Shown here: positions 23,229 through 31,386 of the stretch, piece after piece
Layout of the letters: every line of letters begins with the position of its first letter
Position numbering within the stretch: position 1 is the stretch's first letter
Source of the DNA: Cyanobacteria bacterium FACHB-63
GTDB taxonomy: Bacteria; Cyanobacteriota; Cyanobacteriia; Leptolyngbyales; Leptolyngbyaceae
DNA: 51,633 bases
Assembly (NCBI GenBank): GCA_014695255.1
Contig: JACJNX010000103.1
Span: forward strand, 1 to 51,633
Direction of reading: 5' to 3'
Made by a program: the position numbers and the translations under genes
The notes under the pieces: model-generated
Seen by the model: only the letters and a program-made list of their open reading frames with translations
Told to the model about the DNA's origin: nothing
Databases searched by the model: none

Positions 23229-24594
23229 CCCCATCAGGGTGAGGACAGTCGCATACCCCATCATTGCGGGCACTTGCCATTGTACGAGCTGGAGCAGGCA
23301 ATTCGGGCTGAGGAGTATATGGATCGCTGATTTCTCCTCCAGAGGAAGGCTTTCTAATTGCGTACCATGTACACCAACAATCATTAGCTAGACCCTCAGC
23401 TACAGCCTCTCTAACATGCCACGCAAAGCCAGGAGGGGGAGAAGAAATGGCAGGTGTAGGGTTTGGTACTTCATATGCTGAAGGTGCACCTTCAGCGCCT
23501 AATCCTCTCTGGTCTCTATACTCATACCCAGGTGCCCCGCCCGCACCAGTATTAGTATTAGAACTTTGAGGTTCACCTTCAATAACTACTTCAGGAAGAG
23601 TGACTACATTAGAACTACTTGATTCCACTGGGTCTGGTTCAGATCGGCATACACCCTCATCGTCGCAAACCTCACGCCGTTGAATGCTTTCCAGCACAGG
23701 TGACAAATTAAGAGATCGTTGAACTCCTACTTCCTCACTTTCGCAAGCTAAACACTTTGGTTGCACGGTTAGCTGCTTAGAAATATCTTTGGTCTGGACA
23801 GCACCTGTTTGTTGCACAACATGGGTCAACTCATGGGCAGTTAACGCATCCTTCCCAGGAGTCTTCCCTGCACCAAAGTAAACATCCTGCTTGTGGGTAA
23901 ACGCCTGAGCATTCAAATCCTGGTTCATCTGCACCGCTTCGCTGTCGGTGTGTACCCGTACCTGGCTAAAGTCAGTGCGGAAGCGCGATTCCATGAAGCC
24001 TTTTACATCCTGCGGTAAGGGACTGCCGCCACCCTTACTGCTATTCAACCGACTTTCCAGGTTGCCACCCGCCTGTAAGCTGCCGTCGGTAGCCCGTTGC
24101 AGGGATGGTTTCGTCTGGAGATCCTCTTCCTCCAGATTGTCCTCCCGTTGAATGTCAGAATTTTCTGACGCTTTGGTTTGGATTTCTTCCTCTTCGGGCA
24201 TTGCCTCCCGCTGAACCAGGGGCGTGATGGAAGCTGCCAGGGGTTTGGTTTGCAGTTCCTCTTCTTCGGGGGCGGTTTCTCGCTGGATGGGTTGCTGAGT
24301 CGCTGAATCCGGCATACTCATTACCTGCTCGGCAACGCGATCGGCTTCTTGTTCATACGGATCATTTGGCTGTCCCACAGTCAGCTTTCGTTGCACGGGC
24401 AACACCGAAACCTTACTAAAATCATGCCCCCATGCTGGCACTGGAGACGATCGCGCCACTCCTTCGGTCGATCGCTGTAGCTTCAACTCTGACAGTTCAG
24501 CTTCACGTTTGCTCACGGTTTCTGGATCTGGTGGCAAAATTGAGATTCGACTAAAGTCGTGTCCGATCGCGGGAACTGCACTGGATGATCGCAT
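23206..24594 (-). CDS. DUF4157 (eCIS core HELTH) effector candidate 2, 3' end replaced by an IS
   Basis: 462 aa as it stands. It contains two copies of a short module, PAIGHDFSRISILPP and PAWGHDFSKVSVLPVQRKL, then NDPYEQEADRVAEQVMSM. Three acidic repeats of the type EEEE(L/I)QTK follow at about residues 110-165. The DUF4157 domain (FMESRFRTDFSQVRVHTDSE, QAFTHKQDVYFG) ends in HELTH at 254-258 with VVQQTG. The C-terminal about 180 residues are not recognised; they include CLACESEE and CWCTWYAIRKP. The last residues (AGLIHRW) are encoded by the end of the ISAs1 element. Without the IS the protein would be 487 aa, ending in the segment at 21967-22064. Upstream in the same frame lies the separated leader ORF (24604-24699). 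Confidence 0.85.
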   Translation of the reverse strand: MRSSSAVPAIGHDFSRISILPPDPETVSKREAELSELKLQRSTEGVARSSPVPAWGHDFSKVSVLPVQRKLTVGQPNDPYEQEADRVAEQVMSMPDSATQQPIQRETAPEEEELQTKPLAASITPLVQREAMPEEEEIQTKASENSDIQREDNLEEEDLQTKPSLQRATDGSLQAGGNLESRLNSSKGGGSPLPQDVKGFMESRFRTDFSQVRVHTDSEAVQMNQDLNAQAFTHKQDVYFGAGKTPGKDALTAHELTHVVQQTGAVQTKDISKQLTVQPKCLACESEEVGVQRSLNLSPVLESIQRREVCDDEGVCRSEPDPVESSSSNVVTLPEVVIEGEPQSSNTNTGAGGAPGYEYRDQRGLGAEGAPSAYEVPNPTPAISSPPPGFAWHVREAVAEGLANDCWCTWYAIRKPSSGGEISDPYTPQPELPAPARTMASARNDGVCDCPHPDGAGLIHRW

Positions 24595-24603
24595 TACATC
24601 ACC

Positions 24604-24699
24604 TTATTGATGTGCGCGTTGAGCAATGGAACTAGGTGCAAAAATTGAAACCGGAGCAGTAGTAGACCTTTGGCGCTGAAGTCGTGTCCGTTCTTCCAT
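24604..24699 (-). CDS. Separated 31-aa leader of DUF4157 effector 2
   Basis: Starting at ATG 24699 with a good ribosome binding site (ggagag), it encodes MEERTRLQRQRSTTAPVSIF followed by APSSIAQRAHQ, then TAA at 24604-24606. It matches the N-terminus of the other DUF4157 protein (MEERLRLQRRQ, PVSIFTPSSL). The downstream effector ORF starts at an ATG in the same frame only three codons after this stop. Either a nonsense mutation has split one gene, with downstream translation by re-initiation, or the leader is made as a separate peptide. The shared leader is a candidate loading signal. Confidence 0.72.
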   Translation of the reverse strand: MEERTRLQRQRSTTAPVSIFAPSSIAQRAHQ

Positions 24700-24910
24700 A
24701 GCGGCTCTCCAGAATGCATCGGGGGTAAGCAATGACTTTAAAGATATTGCGATTTAGCATGTAGCATTGAGCACCCGAAGCCATCAGTTTACTACAATTT
24801 CTCCGGGTTAAAGAAATAGACTTTAGTCTAATTAAGCTGTGCTTAACAATTGAGACATTCGGAGAAGCGACTGAGTAAGATGCGACTAACTTTAATCGAT
24901 CACAATTTCG

Positions 24911-25054
24911 ATGACTTCCTCAAAACTGGCAACCAATGCACTCAAAGACCCAAAACTCCTCGAACAGATCGTTGATCGTGTTTACCACTTGATTCGGGAA
25001 GACTTGCAGCGGCAGCAAGAGCGAGTTGGCAACTATGGCACTTTCAGGAGGTGA
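24911..25054 (+). CDS. Small helical CIS-associated protein, 47 aa
   Basis: From ATG 24911: MTSSKLATNALKDPKLLEQI, then VDRVYHLIREDLQRQQERVG and NYGTFRR. The stop tga (25052-25054) falls 3 bases before the ATG of the tube gene, and the aggaggtgagc around it is that gene's ribosome binding site, so the two are tightly coupled. I do not know a family name. The helix pattern (D/E)xxYxxLxxxLxxxxERxGxY is also found at the C-terminus of the large protein encoded at 25568. It opens CIS block B, so the block promoter should lie in the 211 bp upstream (24700-24910). Confidence 0.7.
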   Translation: MTSSKLATNALKDPKLLEQIVDRVYHLIREDLQRQQERVGNYGTFRR

Positions 25055-25057
25055 GCA

Positions 25058-25552
25058 ATGACGAACGGATTCGAGCGTGCACTTAAATATGTGACGAACA
25101 ATCACTTCTACATTGAGATGGATACCTCGATCAAAGCGGCATTCACAGAATGTAGTGGATTGAGTGTGCAAATTAAAAAAGAGGTGTACTTCGAGGGAGG
25201 CGTGAACGAGCAGCAGCGAGTGCGGTTAGGACATGCAGAGTTTGCAGATGTGACGCTGAAGCGAGGCATTACCGATGACACTGGGTTTTGGAAATGGGCT
25301 AGTCAAGTATTCACAGAGGGAAAAAGTCGCCGGAATGTAAACATTTTGGTGTTCAATCAAGCAGGCGACATTATGCAAAGCTGGACGCTGATTGGTGCAG
25401 TTCCAGTGACCTGGAAAGTTCCGGCACTTCAGGCGAGTGGAAATGCAGTCGCGATCGAAGAGTTAACCCTCGCCTACGAAGGATTACAAGTCGGAAAGCA
25501 ATCCGGGGGTGGACAAGAGGCACAGCGCGATGGAACAGGTTACTTTGGGTAG
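25058..25552 (+). CDS. CIS tube protein (third paralogue)
   Basis: 164 aa. ALKYVTNNHFYIEMDTSIKA, then AFTECSGLSVQ, LKRGITDDTGFWKWASQVF and VAIEELTLAYEGLQV match phage tail tube proteins of the T4 gp19-like family. The FWKW and final EGL elements are shared with the tube proteins at 9591 and 10117. Being at the head of the baseplate block, it may form the first tube ring on the baseplate, as the second tube protein does in Afp-like systems (inference). It is preceded by a strong ribosome binding site (aggaggtg). Confidence 0.9.
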   Translation: MTNGFERALKYVTNNHFYIEMDTSIKAAFTECSGLSVQIKKEVYFEGGVNEQQRVRLGHAEFADVTLKRGITDDTGFWKWASQVFTEGKSRRNVNILVFNQAGDIMQSWTLIGAVPVTWKVPALQASGNAVAIEELTLAYEGLQVGKQSGGGQEAQRDGTGYFG

Positions 25553-25567
25553 ATGGGGATAGGTGTG

Positions 25568-28087
25568 ATGCAGACTTTTCATCCTCTAGGGAATCGTTCA
25601 CCGCTGCTCGGATTAAGTGGCGCGTTGAATTCGATCGGTTTACCACGACACCGATCTCTGATGTCGCGTTCTGTTCTGCGTCCGTTAACGTCTCTCAACC
25701 GTTTTCCCTTAGCTTCCCATTTATCATTGATGCGACTACCAAGATTGGCGCTTGACGCTTCTTCATATCAGTCGTTGAATCTAACAGAGTGGACTGAAGC
25801 GCTAGATAAACCAGTAGCCCAGACTCGTATTGAACCAAGGTTAGCCCTAACAGACTGGAGTAAGAAACCAGGATCACAAGCTCAGATTGAGCCAGAGTTC
25901 ATCGAATCAAGTGAGCAACCAGATGAACCTGAATTGTCGTCCTGGAGTGATGCGATCGTGGATGATCAGGACGTTACACGCCGATCGTCTGAGGTTTCAG
26001 AAGTTCAGTTGATTGATGAGCAAGAAGATATACATCGATCACTTGAGGTTTCAGAGGTTGGGCTTAGTGCTGATGAGGCATTGCTTGAGGCTGCGATCGC
26101 TTCAGAACGCGGAACTGAAGAAGGGGTGAATGAGATCGAGTCGCTGCCCAAGAAACAGAAAACTAGAAAAGCTCGATCGTCTCAGAAGACCTCGACACAA
26201 ACTAAAAAGAAGACTTCGACACAGACAAAGCGAAGTTCTAAGAAAGCTGTTTCAGATCAAACTGAGTCTCTTCAAACAGAGATAATTCAAAGTTCGCAGC
26301 CAGCAAGTTTAAGCAAATCTGAAAGCGCTTCAAATTATACCGAGCGGATTGCAGAAGATTTCAGAGTTGTAGCTGAAGACATTGAACCCAGCTATCAGGA
26401 GCTACCTAGCACCGAGCAGGCGATCGAGCCGTCTGATTTCGTGTTGCCCAGCGAGAGGACTACAACCGATTCAACCATCGAATCATTCAACTTTGAAAGT
26501 CCTAACCTTGAATTAGAGCCAGACGATTTCATGACTGAATCTGTGATTCAAGCAGACGCGATCGGTCCAGAACTTTTTGTCGATCGAAGGACTGAAACAA
26601 CACAAGAGCCATCTGAAACAGAACTTCAACGAGCGTCTGAACCATTCGCAATTTTAGAGCATCCCACTTTTATCGCGCCTGAATTGCCAGAACAAGGTCA
26701 GAGCCTGCTTGAGTTGTCGATCGACGAATCAACCCTGCAAACTTTCTCAACACCGCATTCAAGTGAATCCCTATCTCAGAATGTAGAAGAAACTATCGAG
26801 TCACCGATTGTTCCGATTCAGGAACAATCGACAGTACATGAAGTTGTGCAACGGATCATTGAATCTGAAATCATTGCTGAGACGATCGCGGATCAGAGTG
26901 TTGAATCGAATGAAACTGCTCCCAGCTATCCCCCTCAAATTAAAGCTTCTAGCTCCGAACCTTCACAGTTCAATCACTTAGAATCCTTTACTGTCGATGA
27001 CGCAGAACATCAGTTAAATGTAGCGTCTGCCCTGATCAATGATCCCAGTGTTGAACCGGATCAGATTCAAGAATCGGTATTCCTTACTGATGATGTGCCT
27101 GCACCCTCTTCACAAAGCGCGTTTCTGCTTCCCAACGAACACCCTCCCCATTCCGGTTCCCTTTCCTTGGGGGAGAGGGCTAGGGTGAGGGCAACACCCA
27201 ACCCAAACGAAGACACACCAACATTTAGCAGCGTTGAGGAATCTCTCTTCTCCGAATCGTCTGAACTTCCAGATCCTGAGCCAACTCTACTTGATCAAGC
27301 TTCTACCGCAGAATCCTCTAACGAATCTGAACCATCAGACTCAACCACACCCGATTTGTTTTCTACTATCGATGTTCCGATTCAAGGATATGCGATCGGT
27401 GGAATCGTCACCAAAACATCCACATCATCAAACATTGACCCGTCAGATACAGTTCCCGCGATGCTGTCGCCTGGCGAGTTTGTGATCAAGGCGACAGCCG
27501 CCCAAAAGCATCTTCCTTTACTCCACCACCTTAATCAAGGCGGGACATTCGCTCCTTTAGATTCACACCCTCAAACCAGTGATCCTGCGATTACTTCTCC
27601 AGTCCAGCAGCATTCAACTCCAACCCTATCCAGGGCTGCATCTTATTCATTCGCTTCACATCGATCGCTTCAATCCACTGCGTTCGAGGACAATCCAGTT
27701 ACCGAGCACGTCGATCGTACTTACGCATCACCAAACCTGATCTTTCGTAGTCCTGCTGCTCGATCGTCAACCTCTAGTCCGGATCACTGGAACAGTATCG
27801 AAGAATTCCTCACGATCTCTGAACTCGATCATGATTCACCTTCTCCGAGCGTACAACGTCGATCGATCCAAGGATTTGCGGAAGGGGGAGAAGTGATATC
27901 GCCACCTGAGCCACCCGAATCGGACACAAGCGAAATGGTCTATTCTGAAACAGATTCAACAGACCAGACAGAGCCTTCAGCAGACTCGATCGACACCCTA
28001 GCTCAGGAAATCTATCAACGTCTCCGTCAGCGATTAGAGATTGAGCGAGAACGATGCGGATTGTATTCTGGACGATTGCCTTGGTAG
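25568..28087 (+). CDS. Large disordered CIS protein with a PGEFVI motif (tape-measure candidate)
   Basis: 839 aa from the ATG at 25568, which has gggatagg upstream; an ATG at 25553 abuts the previous stop and is also possible. Most of the protein (about 100-590) is low-complexity, rich in Glu, Ser, Thr and Pro, with a Lys-rich patch (KKQKTRKARSSQKTSTQTKK). Residues about 610-660 read GYAIGGIVTKTS, then DTVPAMLSPGEFVIKATAAQ; the GGxV...PAMLSPGEFVI element recurs in phage tail tape-measure proteins. A second GG element is FAEGGEV. The C-terminus EIYQRLRQRLEIERERCGLY, then SGRLPW, resembles the end of the 47-aa protein at 24911. It occupies the place between tube and baseplate-hub genes. I cannot recognise a classical tape-measure coiled coil. 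Confidence 0.75.
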   Translation: MQTFHPLGNRSPLLGLSGALNSIGLPRHRSLMSRSVLRPLTSLNRFPLASHLSLMRLPRLALDASSYQSLNLTEWTEALDKPVAQTRIEPRLALTDWSKKPGSQAQIEPEFIESSEQPDEPELSSWSDAIVDDQDVTRRSSEVSEVQLIDEQEDIHRSLEVSEVGLSADEALLEAAIASERGTEEGVNEIESLPKKQKTRKARSSQKTSTQTKKKTSTQTKRSSKKAVSDQTESLQTEIIQSSQPASLSKSESASNYTERIAEDFRVVAEDIEPSYQELPSTEQAIEPSDFVLPSERTTTDSTIESFNFESPNLELEPDDFMTESVIQADAIGPELFVDRRTETTQEPSETELQRASEPFAILEHPTFIAPELPEQGQSLLELSIDESTLQTFSTPHSSESLSQNVEETIESPIVPIQEQSTVHEVVQRIIESEIIAETIADQSVESNETAPSYPPQIKASSSEPSQFNHLESFTVDDAEHQLNVASALINDPSVEPDQIQESVFLTDDVPAPSSQSAFLLPNEHPPHSGSLSLGERARVRATPNPNEDTPTFSSVEESLFSESSELPDPEPTLLDQASTAESSNESEPSDSTTPDLFSTIDVPIQGYAIGGIVTKTSTSSNIDPSDTVPAMLSPGEFVIKATAAQKHLPLLHHLNQGGTFAPLDSHPQTSDPAITSPVQQHSTPTLSRAASYSFASHRSLQSTAFEDNPVTEHVDRTYASPNLIFRSPAARSSTSSPDHWNSIEEFLTISELDHDSPSPSVQRRSIQGFAEGGEVISPPEPPESDTSEMVYSETDSTDQTEPSADSIDTLAQEIYQRLRQRLEIERERCGLYSGRLPW
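27155..27192. repeat. Palindromic repeat inserted in frame in the PGEFVI protein gene
   Basis: The sequence around ccctttccttgggggagagg, then gctagggtgaggg, is of the type of the interspersed 'gagagggctagggtgaggg' repeat seen between genes in many bacteria. Here it is translated in frame as GSLSLGERARVRA, a string with a composition unlike the acidic Ser/Glu-rich text on both sides. Confidence 0.65.
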
Positions 28088-28124
28088 GTCTAGTTAAAGG
28101 TTACACACTTGGAGGATACATACA

Positions 28125-28712
28125 ATGCAACTTAAAAAAGCAGTGCTCCAACCGCTCTCTGGGGAACCCGGAAAACCAGTTGAATTTATGTTCAATCCCA
28201 ATCAGCTCGCCTTCGCGCGAACGGTGAAATGGCAGGCAGAACAAGGAAACCGAAGTAATGGATCGCAGCCGAATAGCTCACTGCCTAAAGTCAACTTCTC
28301 AGGTGTTGATCCTTACAAACTGACACTAAACCAAATCATCTTTGACACCTATGAAACTCAAGAATCGGTGATCGAAAAATATATCAAGGATTTAAAGAAA
28401 GGAGCGGAATCACCAGACGGTCGGAATAAACGCCCACCTGTGTATCGGCTGGAATGGGGACGGAATAAAACCTTTCCCTGTGTGATTACTAGCCTAAGCT
28501 ACAAACTCGATATGTTTTTGACGAATGGAACTCCGGTGAGAGCGATCGTCGATATTTCGCTTCAAGAAGTCGAGAAAGAGAACCTTCCCGGCGATCGTCA
28601 GCCTTCCGGCCGAACGCCGAAAGAATCTCGTTCAGCACGGCAGAACGCTCATCGACCCCAACAACCACCCCCTAGACAAACCAGCAGCAACACTGAACTG
28701 TCTGACTTCTAG
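28125..28712 (+). CDS. CIS tube/baseplate adaptor (Afp7-like, CIS_tube family)
   Basis: 195 aa. The start MQLKKAVLQPLSGEPGKPVE, then FMFNPNQLAFARTVKW, is the hallmark of the contractile-injection-system tube protein N-terminal domain (Afp7/Pvc7; T4 gp53-like role). The middle (YRLEWGRNKTFPCVITSLSY, VDISLQEVE) completes the domain at about residue 155. Afp7 homologues normally end in a LysM domain; here the last 40 residues are a basic, Gln/Pro-rich tail instead. It should join the spike hub to the tube and baseplate wedges. The VgrG-like spike gene follows after 20 bp. Confidence 0.88.
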   Translation: MQLKKAVLQPLSGEPGKPVEFMFNPNQLAFARTVKWQAEQGNRSNGSQPNSSLPKVNFSGVDPYKLTLNQIIFDTYETQESVIEKYIKDLKKGAESPDGRNKRPPVYRLEWGRNKTFPCVITSLSYKLDMFLTNGTPVRAIVDISLQEVEKENLPGDRQPSGRTPKESRSARQNAHRPQQPPPRQTSSNTELSDF

Positions 28713-28732
28713 CACACCCTGATCTTTTTGCT

Positions 28733-30460
28733 ATGACTACCAGTGCGCCTCGATATGTCTCCGTCCCGCTCATCAAGTTAAACGGTAGCCCAGCTTCCGA
28801 TGACTTTATGAAAGATATCCTCAAAATCGTGGTCGAAGAAAGCTTACATCTTCCCGCGATGTTCACGTTGGTGATTCATAACAACTACATCCCAACCGTG
28901 AAAGAGAATCAACCTTGGCGACATCAAAAAGAGCTAGAAATCGGCAAGCAAATCACGATCGGGTTTGGCAATAGTTTGACGCAAGACCCTAATTTCGACA
29001 AACCCAAGCAAGACGGCTTAATCGAGGGCGAAATTACCGCGATCGATATCAATTTCACCAATCGGTCTGAGTCGCATTTGATTGTGCGCGGATATGACTT
29101 ATCGCATCGACTGCATCGAGGGCGGTTTAATCGATCGTTCCAGAACATGACAGATAGTGCGATCGTGAAAAAAATTGCTCAAGAAGTTGGATTAGCAGCA
29201 ACCTGTGAGCCAACCGGAGCAGCGCGAGAGTATGTGTTCCAGAAAAATCAGACCAACATGGAATTTCTGCGCGAATTAGCTGCCCGACAAGGGTTTGAGC
29301 TATTTGTTCAGAATGGAAAATTGCAATTTCGCAAACCGAAAAGCCAGAAGCAACTCCAACTAAAATGGTTGCAAGATATCAATCAATTCACAGTGCGAGT
29401 TACGAGCGCACAGCAGGTTAGTAGTGTAGAAGTCCGAAGCTGGGACTATGGCAATAAGCGATCGATAGTCGAAACGGCACGCAATGAGAAGATCGTAACG
29501 GACACCGAACACAAACAAGGAAGCCGAACCGCTCAGAAATTCAGCATTCCTGCTCCAAAAATGACGATCGTCGATCGACCTGTATTTAGTGCAGACGAAG
29601 CACAACGAATGGCACAATCGCTTTGTGATGAGTTGGGCGGTGAGTTTGTTTATGCAGATGCGAAAACAGACGGCAATGGTAATCCGGAGCTACGTCCGGG
29701 ACGAGTGGTAGAGCTAGCTGATATAGGCAAATATAGCGGAAAGTACTACATCACAGAAACGCGGCATGTCTATCATGAGCGGGTGTATAGTACAGACTTT
29801 AGTGTTCGCGGCTTGCGAGATGGAAGTTTACTCTCGATGTTAGCTCCCTCGACGCATCTTCATCCAAGTCAAACACTAATGGTAGGCATTGTCACGAACA
29901 ATAAAGACCCGAAAGGGTGGGGGCGAGTCAAAGTGCGACTGCCGACCTTAACCGAAGATCATGAAAGCCATTGGGCGCGAGTGGTCAGCATCGGAGCCGG
30001 GAAAGATCGGGGATTCGATTGTTTGCCAGAGGTGAACGACGAAGTTTTAGTTGGATTTGAACATGGTGATATTCATCGCCCTTATGTGATCGGAGGAGTT
30101 TGGAACGGCAAAGATAGTCCGCCTGAACAGATCGATGATTCGCTACAAGGTGGAAAAGTGCGACTGAGAACGATTAAAACTCGTACCGGACACACGATTC
30201 AGTTTGTTGAAGAAGATAAAGGATCAAGCAAAGATGGCGTTTATATTCAGACGGCAGGTGGGCACCAGATTCAACTCAACGATAGCGATCGCTCCATTCA
30301 AATCAAGACGAACGGAGGGCATCAGGTCAAGCTTGACGATATGGGACAGTCTATAACGATTAAATCCACGTTGAACTTGAAGATCGAAGCTCAAGGAAAC
30401 ATTGATATCAATGCAACTGGAATCATTACGATCAAGGGCGCAATGATTCACCTGAACTAA
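28733..30460 (+). CDS. VgrG-like central spike protein (Afp8-like)
   Basis: 575 aa. Residues 1-340 are a phage gpD/gp27-like hub (LIVRGYDLSHRLHRGRFNRS, FLRELAARQGFELFVQNGKL, AQSLCDELGGEFVYADAK). Residues about 380-470 are the gp5-type OB domain (MVGIVTNNKDPKGWGRVKVR, GFDCLPEVNDEVLVGFEHGD, PYVIGGVWNGKDSPPE). The C-terminus is a narrow repeated beta-prism (GVYIQTAGGHQIQLNDSDRS, then IQIKTNGGHQVKLDD). It forms the trimeric spike at the tube tip, capped by the PAAR protein encoded next. Confidence 0.95.
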   Translation: MTTSAPRYVSVPLIKLNGSPASDDFMKDILKIVVEESLHLPAMFTLVIHNNYIPTVKENQPWRHQKELEIGKQITIGFGNSLTQDPNFDKPKQDGLIEGEITAIDINFTNRSESHLIVRGYDLSHRLHRGRFNRSFQNMTDSAIVKKIAQEVGLAATCEPTGAAREYVFQKNQTNMEFLRELAARQGFELFVQNGKLQFRKPKSQKQLQLKWLQDINQFTVRVTSAQQVSSVEVRSWDYGNKRSIVETARNEKIVTDTEHKQGSRTAQKFSIPAPKMTIVDRPVFSADEAQRMAQSLCDELGGEFVYADAKTDGNGNPELRPGRVVELADIGKYSGKYYITETRHVYHERVYSTDFSVRGLRDGSLLSMLAPSTHLHPSQTLMVGIVTNNKDPKGWGRVKVRLPTLTEDHESHWARVVSIGAGKDRGFDCLPEVNDEVLVGFEHGDIHRPYVIGGVWNGKDSPPEQIDDSLQGGKVRLRTIKTRTGHTIQFVEEDKGSSKDGVYIQTAGGHQIQLNDSDRSIQIKTNGGHQVKLDDMGQSITIKSTLNLKIEAQGNIDINATGIITIKGAMIHLN

Positions 30461-30471
30461 GGAGAACGGTT

Positions 30472-30957
30472 ATGGTGGGTAGACCTGCGGCACGATTAGG
30501 AGATATGACGGCTCACGGAAGTCCGCTTGCTGGCAGTCCTGGGAGTCTTAATGTGTTGATTGGGAAGCGTCCCGCTTGGCGCGGGATTTCTGCGGCTCAA
30601 GCGGCTCAACTTGCTGCCACGATTGCGAAAGGGGCAGAACGGATTGCTGAAGCGGGAGCAAGAGCAACCGCCGCCGCCGGAACCCCCGCCGCACCTGCCG
30701 CCGTTGCAGATTTTAATCGAACCGTGATCGATGCGGCTGCGGAAGCTGCCAGCTTGATGAGTAGCTTTGGGGCGGATATTCATACGTGCCCGATCGTAAA
30801 ACTGGTCGTTCCCGATGGTGCAGGTGTGGTGATCAATGGCAGTCAGACGGTGATCATTAACGGCCTCGCAGCTTGTCGGATGCAAGACATCATCCAAGAA
30901 ACAACCAGTGTGAACAGCATTGTGATGGGCGAATTCACAGTTTTGATCGGAGGGTAA
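30472..30957 (+). CDS. PAAR-like spike tip protein with an Ala-rich insertion
   Basis: 161 aa. The two halves of a PAAR fold are visible: RPAARLGDMTAHGSPLAGSP, then LNVLIGKRPAWRG, and DIHTCPIVKLVVPDGAGVVI, then NGSQTVIINGLAACRMQD, with a final FTVLIGG. The His and Cys of TAHG and DIHTCP are candidate zinc ligands. Between the halves, residues about 40-95 are an alanine-rich, probably helical insert (AAQAAQLAATIAKGAERIAE, then AGARATAAAGTPAAPAA) longer than in simple PAAR proteins. It sits 11 bp after the spike gene and should sharpen its tip. Confidence 0.88.
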   Translation: MVGRPAARLGDMTAHGSPLAGSPGSLNVLIGKRPAWRGISAAQAAQLAATIAKGAERIAEAGARATAAAGTPAAPAAVADFNRTVIDAAAEAASLMSSFGADIHTCPIVKLVVPDGAGVVINGSQTVIINGLAACRMQDIIQETTSVNSIVMGEFTVLIGG

Positions 30958-30960
30958 GAC

Positions 30961-31380
30961 ATGGATGACTATGACTTTGAGCAGCAAGATTTGAGCTATC
31001 TCGGACGGGGGTTAGCGTTTCCGATTCGATCGAGTGTTCAAGGGGGCATCGGGTTGAGTGCAGCCGCGCAAAAAGTGCGGGAATCGATTTGGATTATTTT
31101 ACGAACTTCTCCGGGTGAGCGCGTTTATCGTCCGACGTTTGGATCGCGATTGTCTGAGCTAACGTTTGCGCCACTAAATAGCACAACATTGCTGAGAATT
31201 CGGATTTACGTTGAAGAAGCCCTAGAAGCTTGGGAACCTCGAATCGTGTTAGAGCAAGTCACTACTGAACCTGATCCGATTCAAGGCAAAGTCAACATCA
31301 CGATTCACTATCGCCTCAAAGATCGAGCGGAGCAATCTAGCTTCGTTTACCCTTTTTATCTTGCTGCTGCAACGGAGTAG
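30961..31380 (+). CDS. gp25-like baseplate protein (Afp9-like)
   Basis: 139 aa of the GPW/gp25 family. GLAFPIRSSVQGGIGLSAAA, then QKVRESIWIILRTSPGERVY and RPTFGSRLSELTFAPLN contain the conserved RTxPGERxxRPxFGSxL core. It starts 3 bp after the PAAR gene stop with gagggtaag as ribosome binding site. In contractile machines, gp25 nucleates the sheath at the baseplate. Confidence 0.95.
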   Translation: MDDYDFEQQDLSYLGRGLAFPIRSSVQGGIGLSAAAQKVRESIWIILRTSPGERVYRPTFGSRLSELTFAPLNSTTLLRIRIYVEEALEAWEPRIVLEQVTTEPDPIQGKVNITIHYRLKDRAEQSSFVYPFYLAAATE

Positions 31381-31386
31381 TAACCC

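Noticed and set aside
28125-28712. LysM domain at the end of the tube adaptor
   Set aside because: The last 40 residues are Gln/Pro/Arg-rich without a LysM pattern.
30496-30987. 163-aa minus-strand ORF opposite the PAAR gene
   Set aside because: It mirrors the PAAR coding sequence; composition (His/Cys/Ser-rich) is what antisense of Ala/Gly-rich codons gives.
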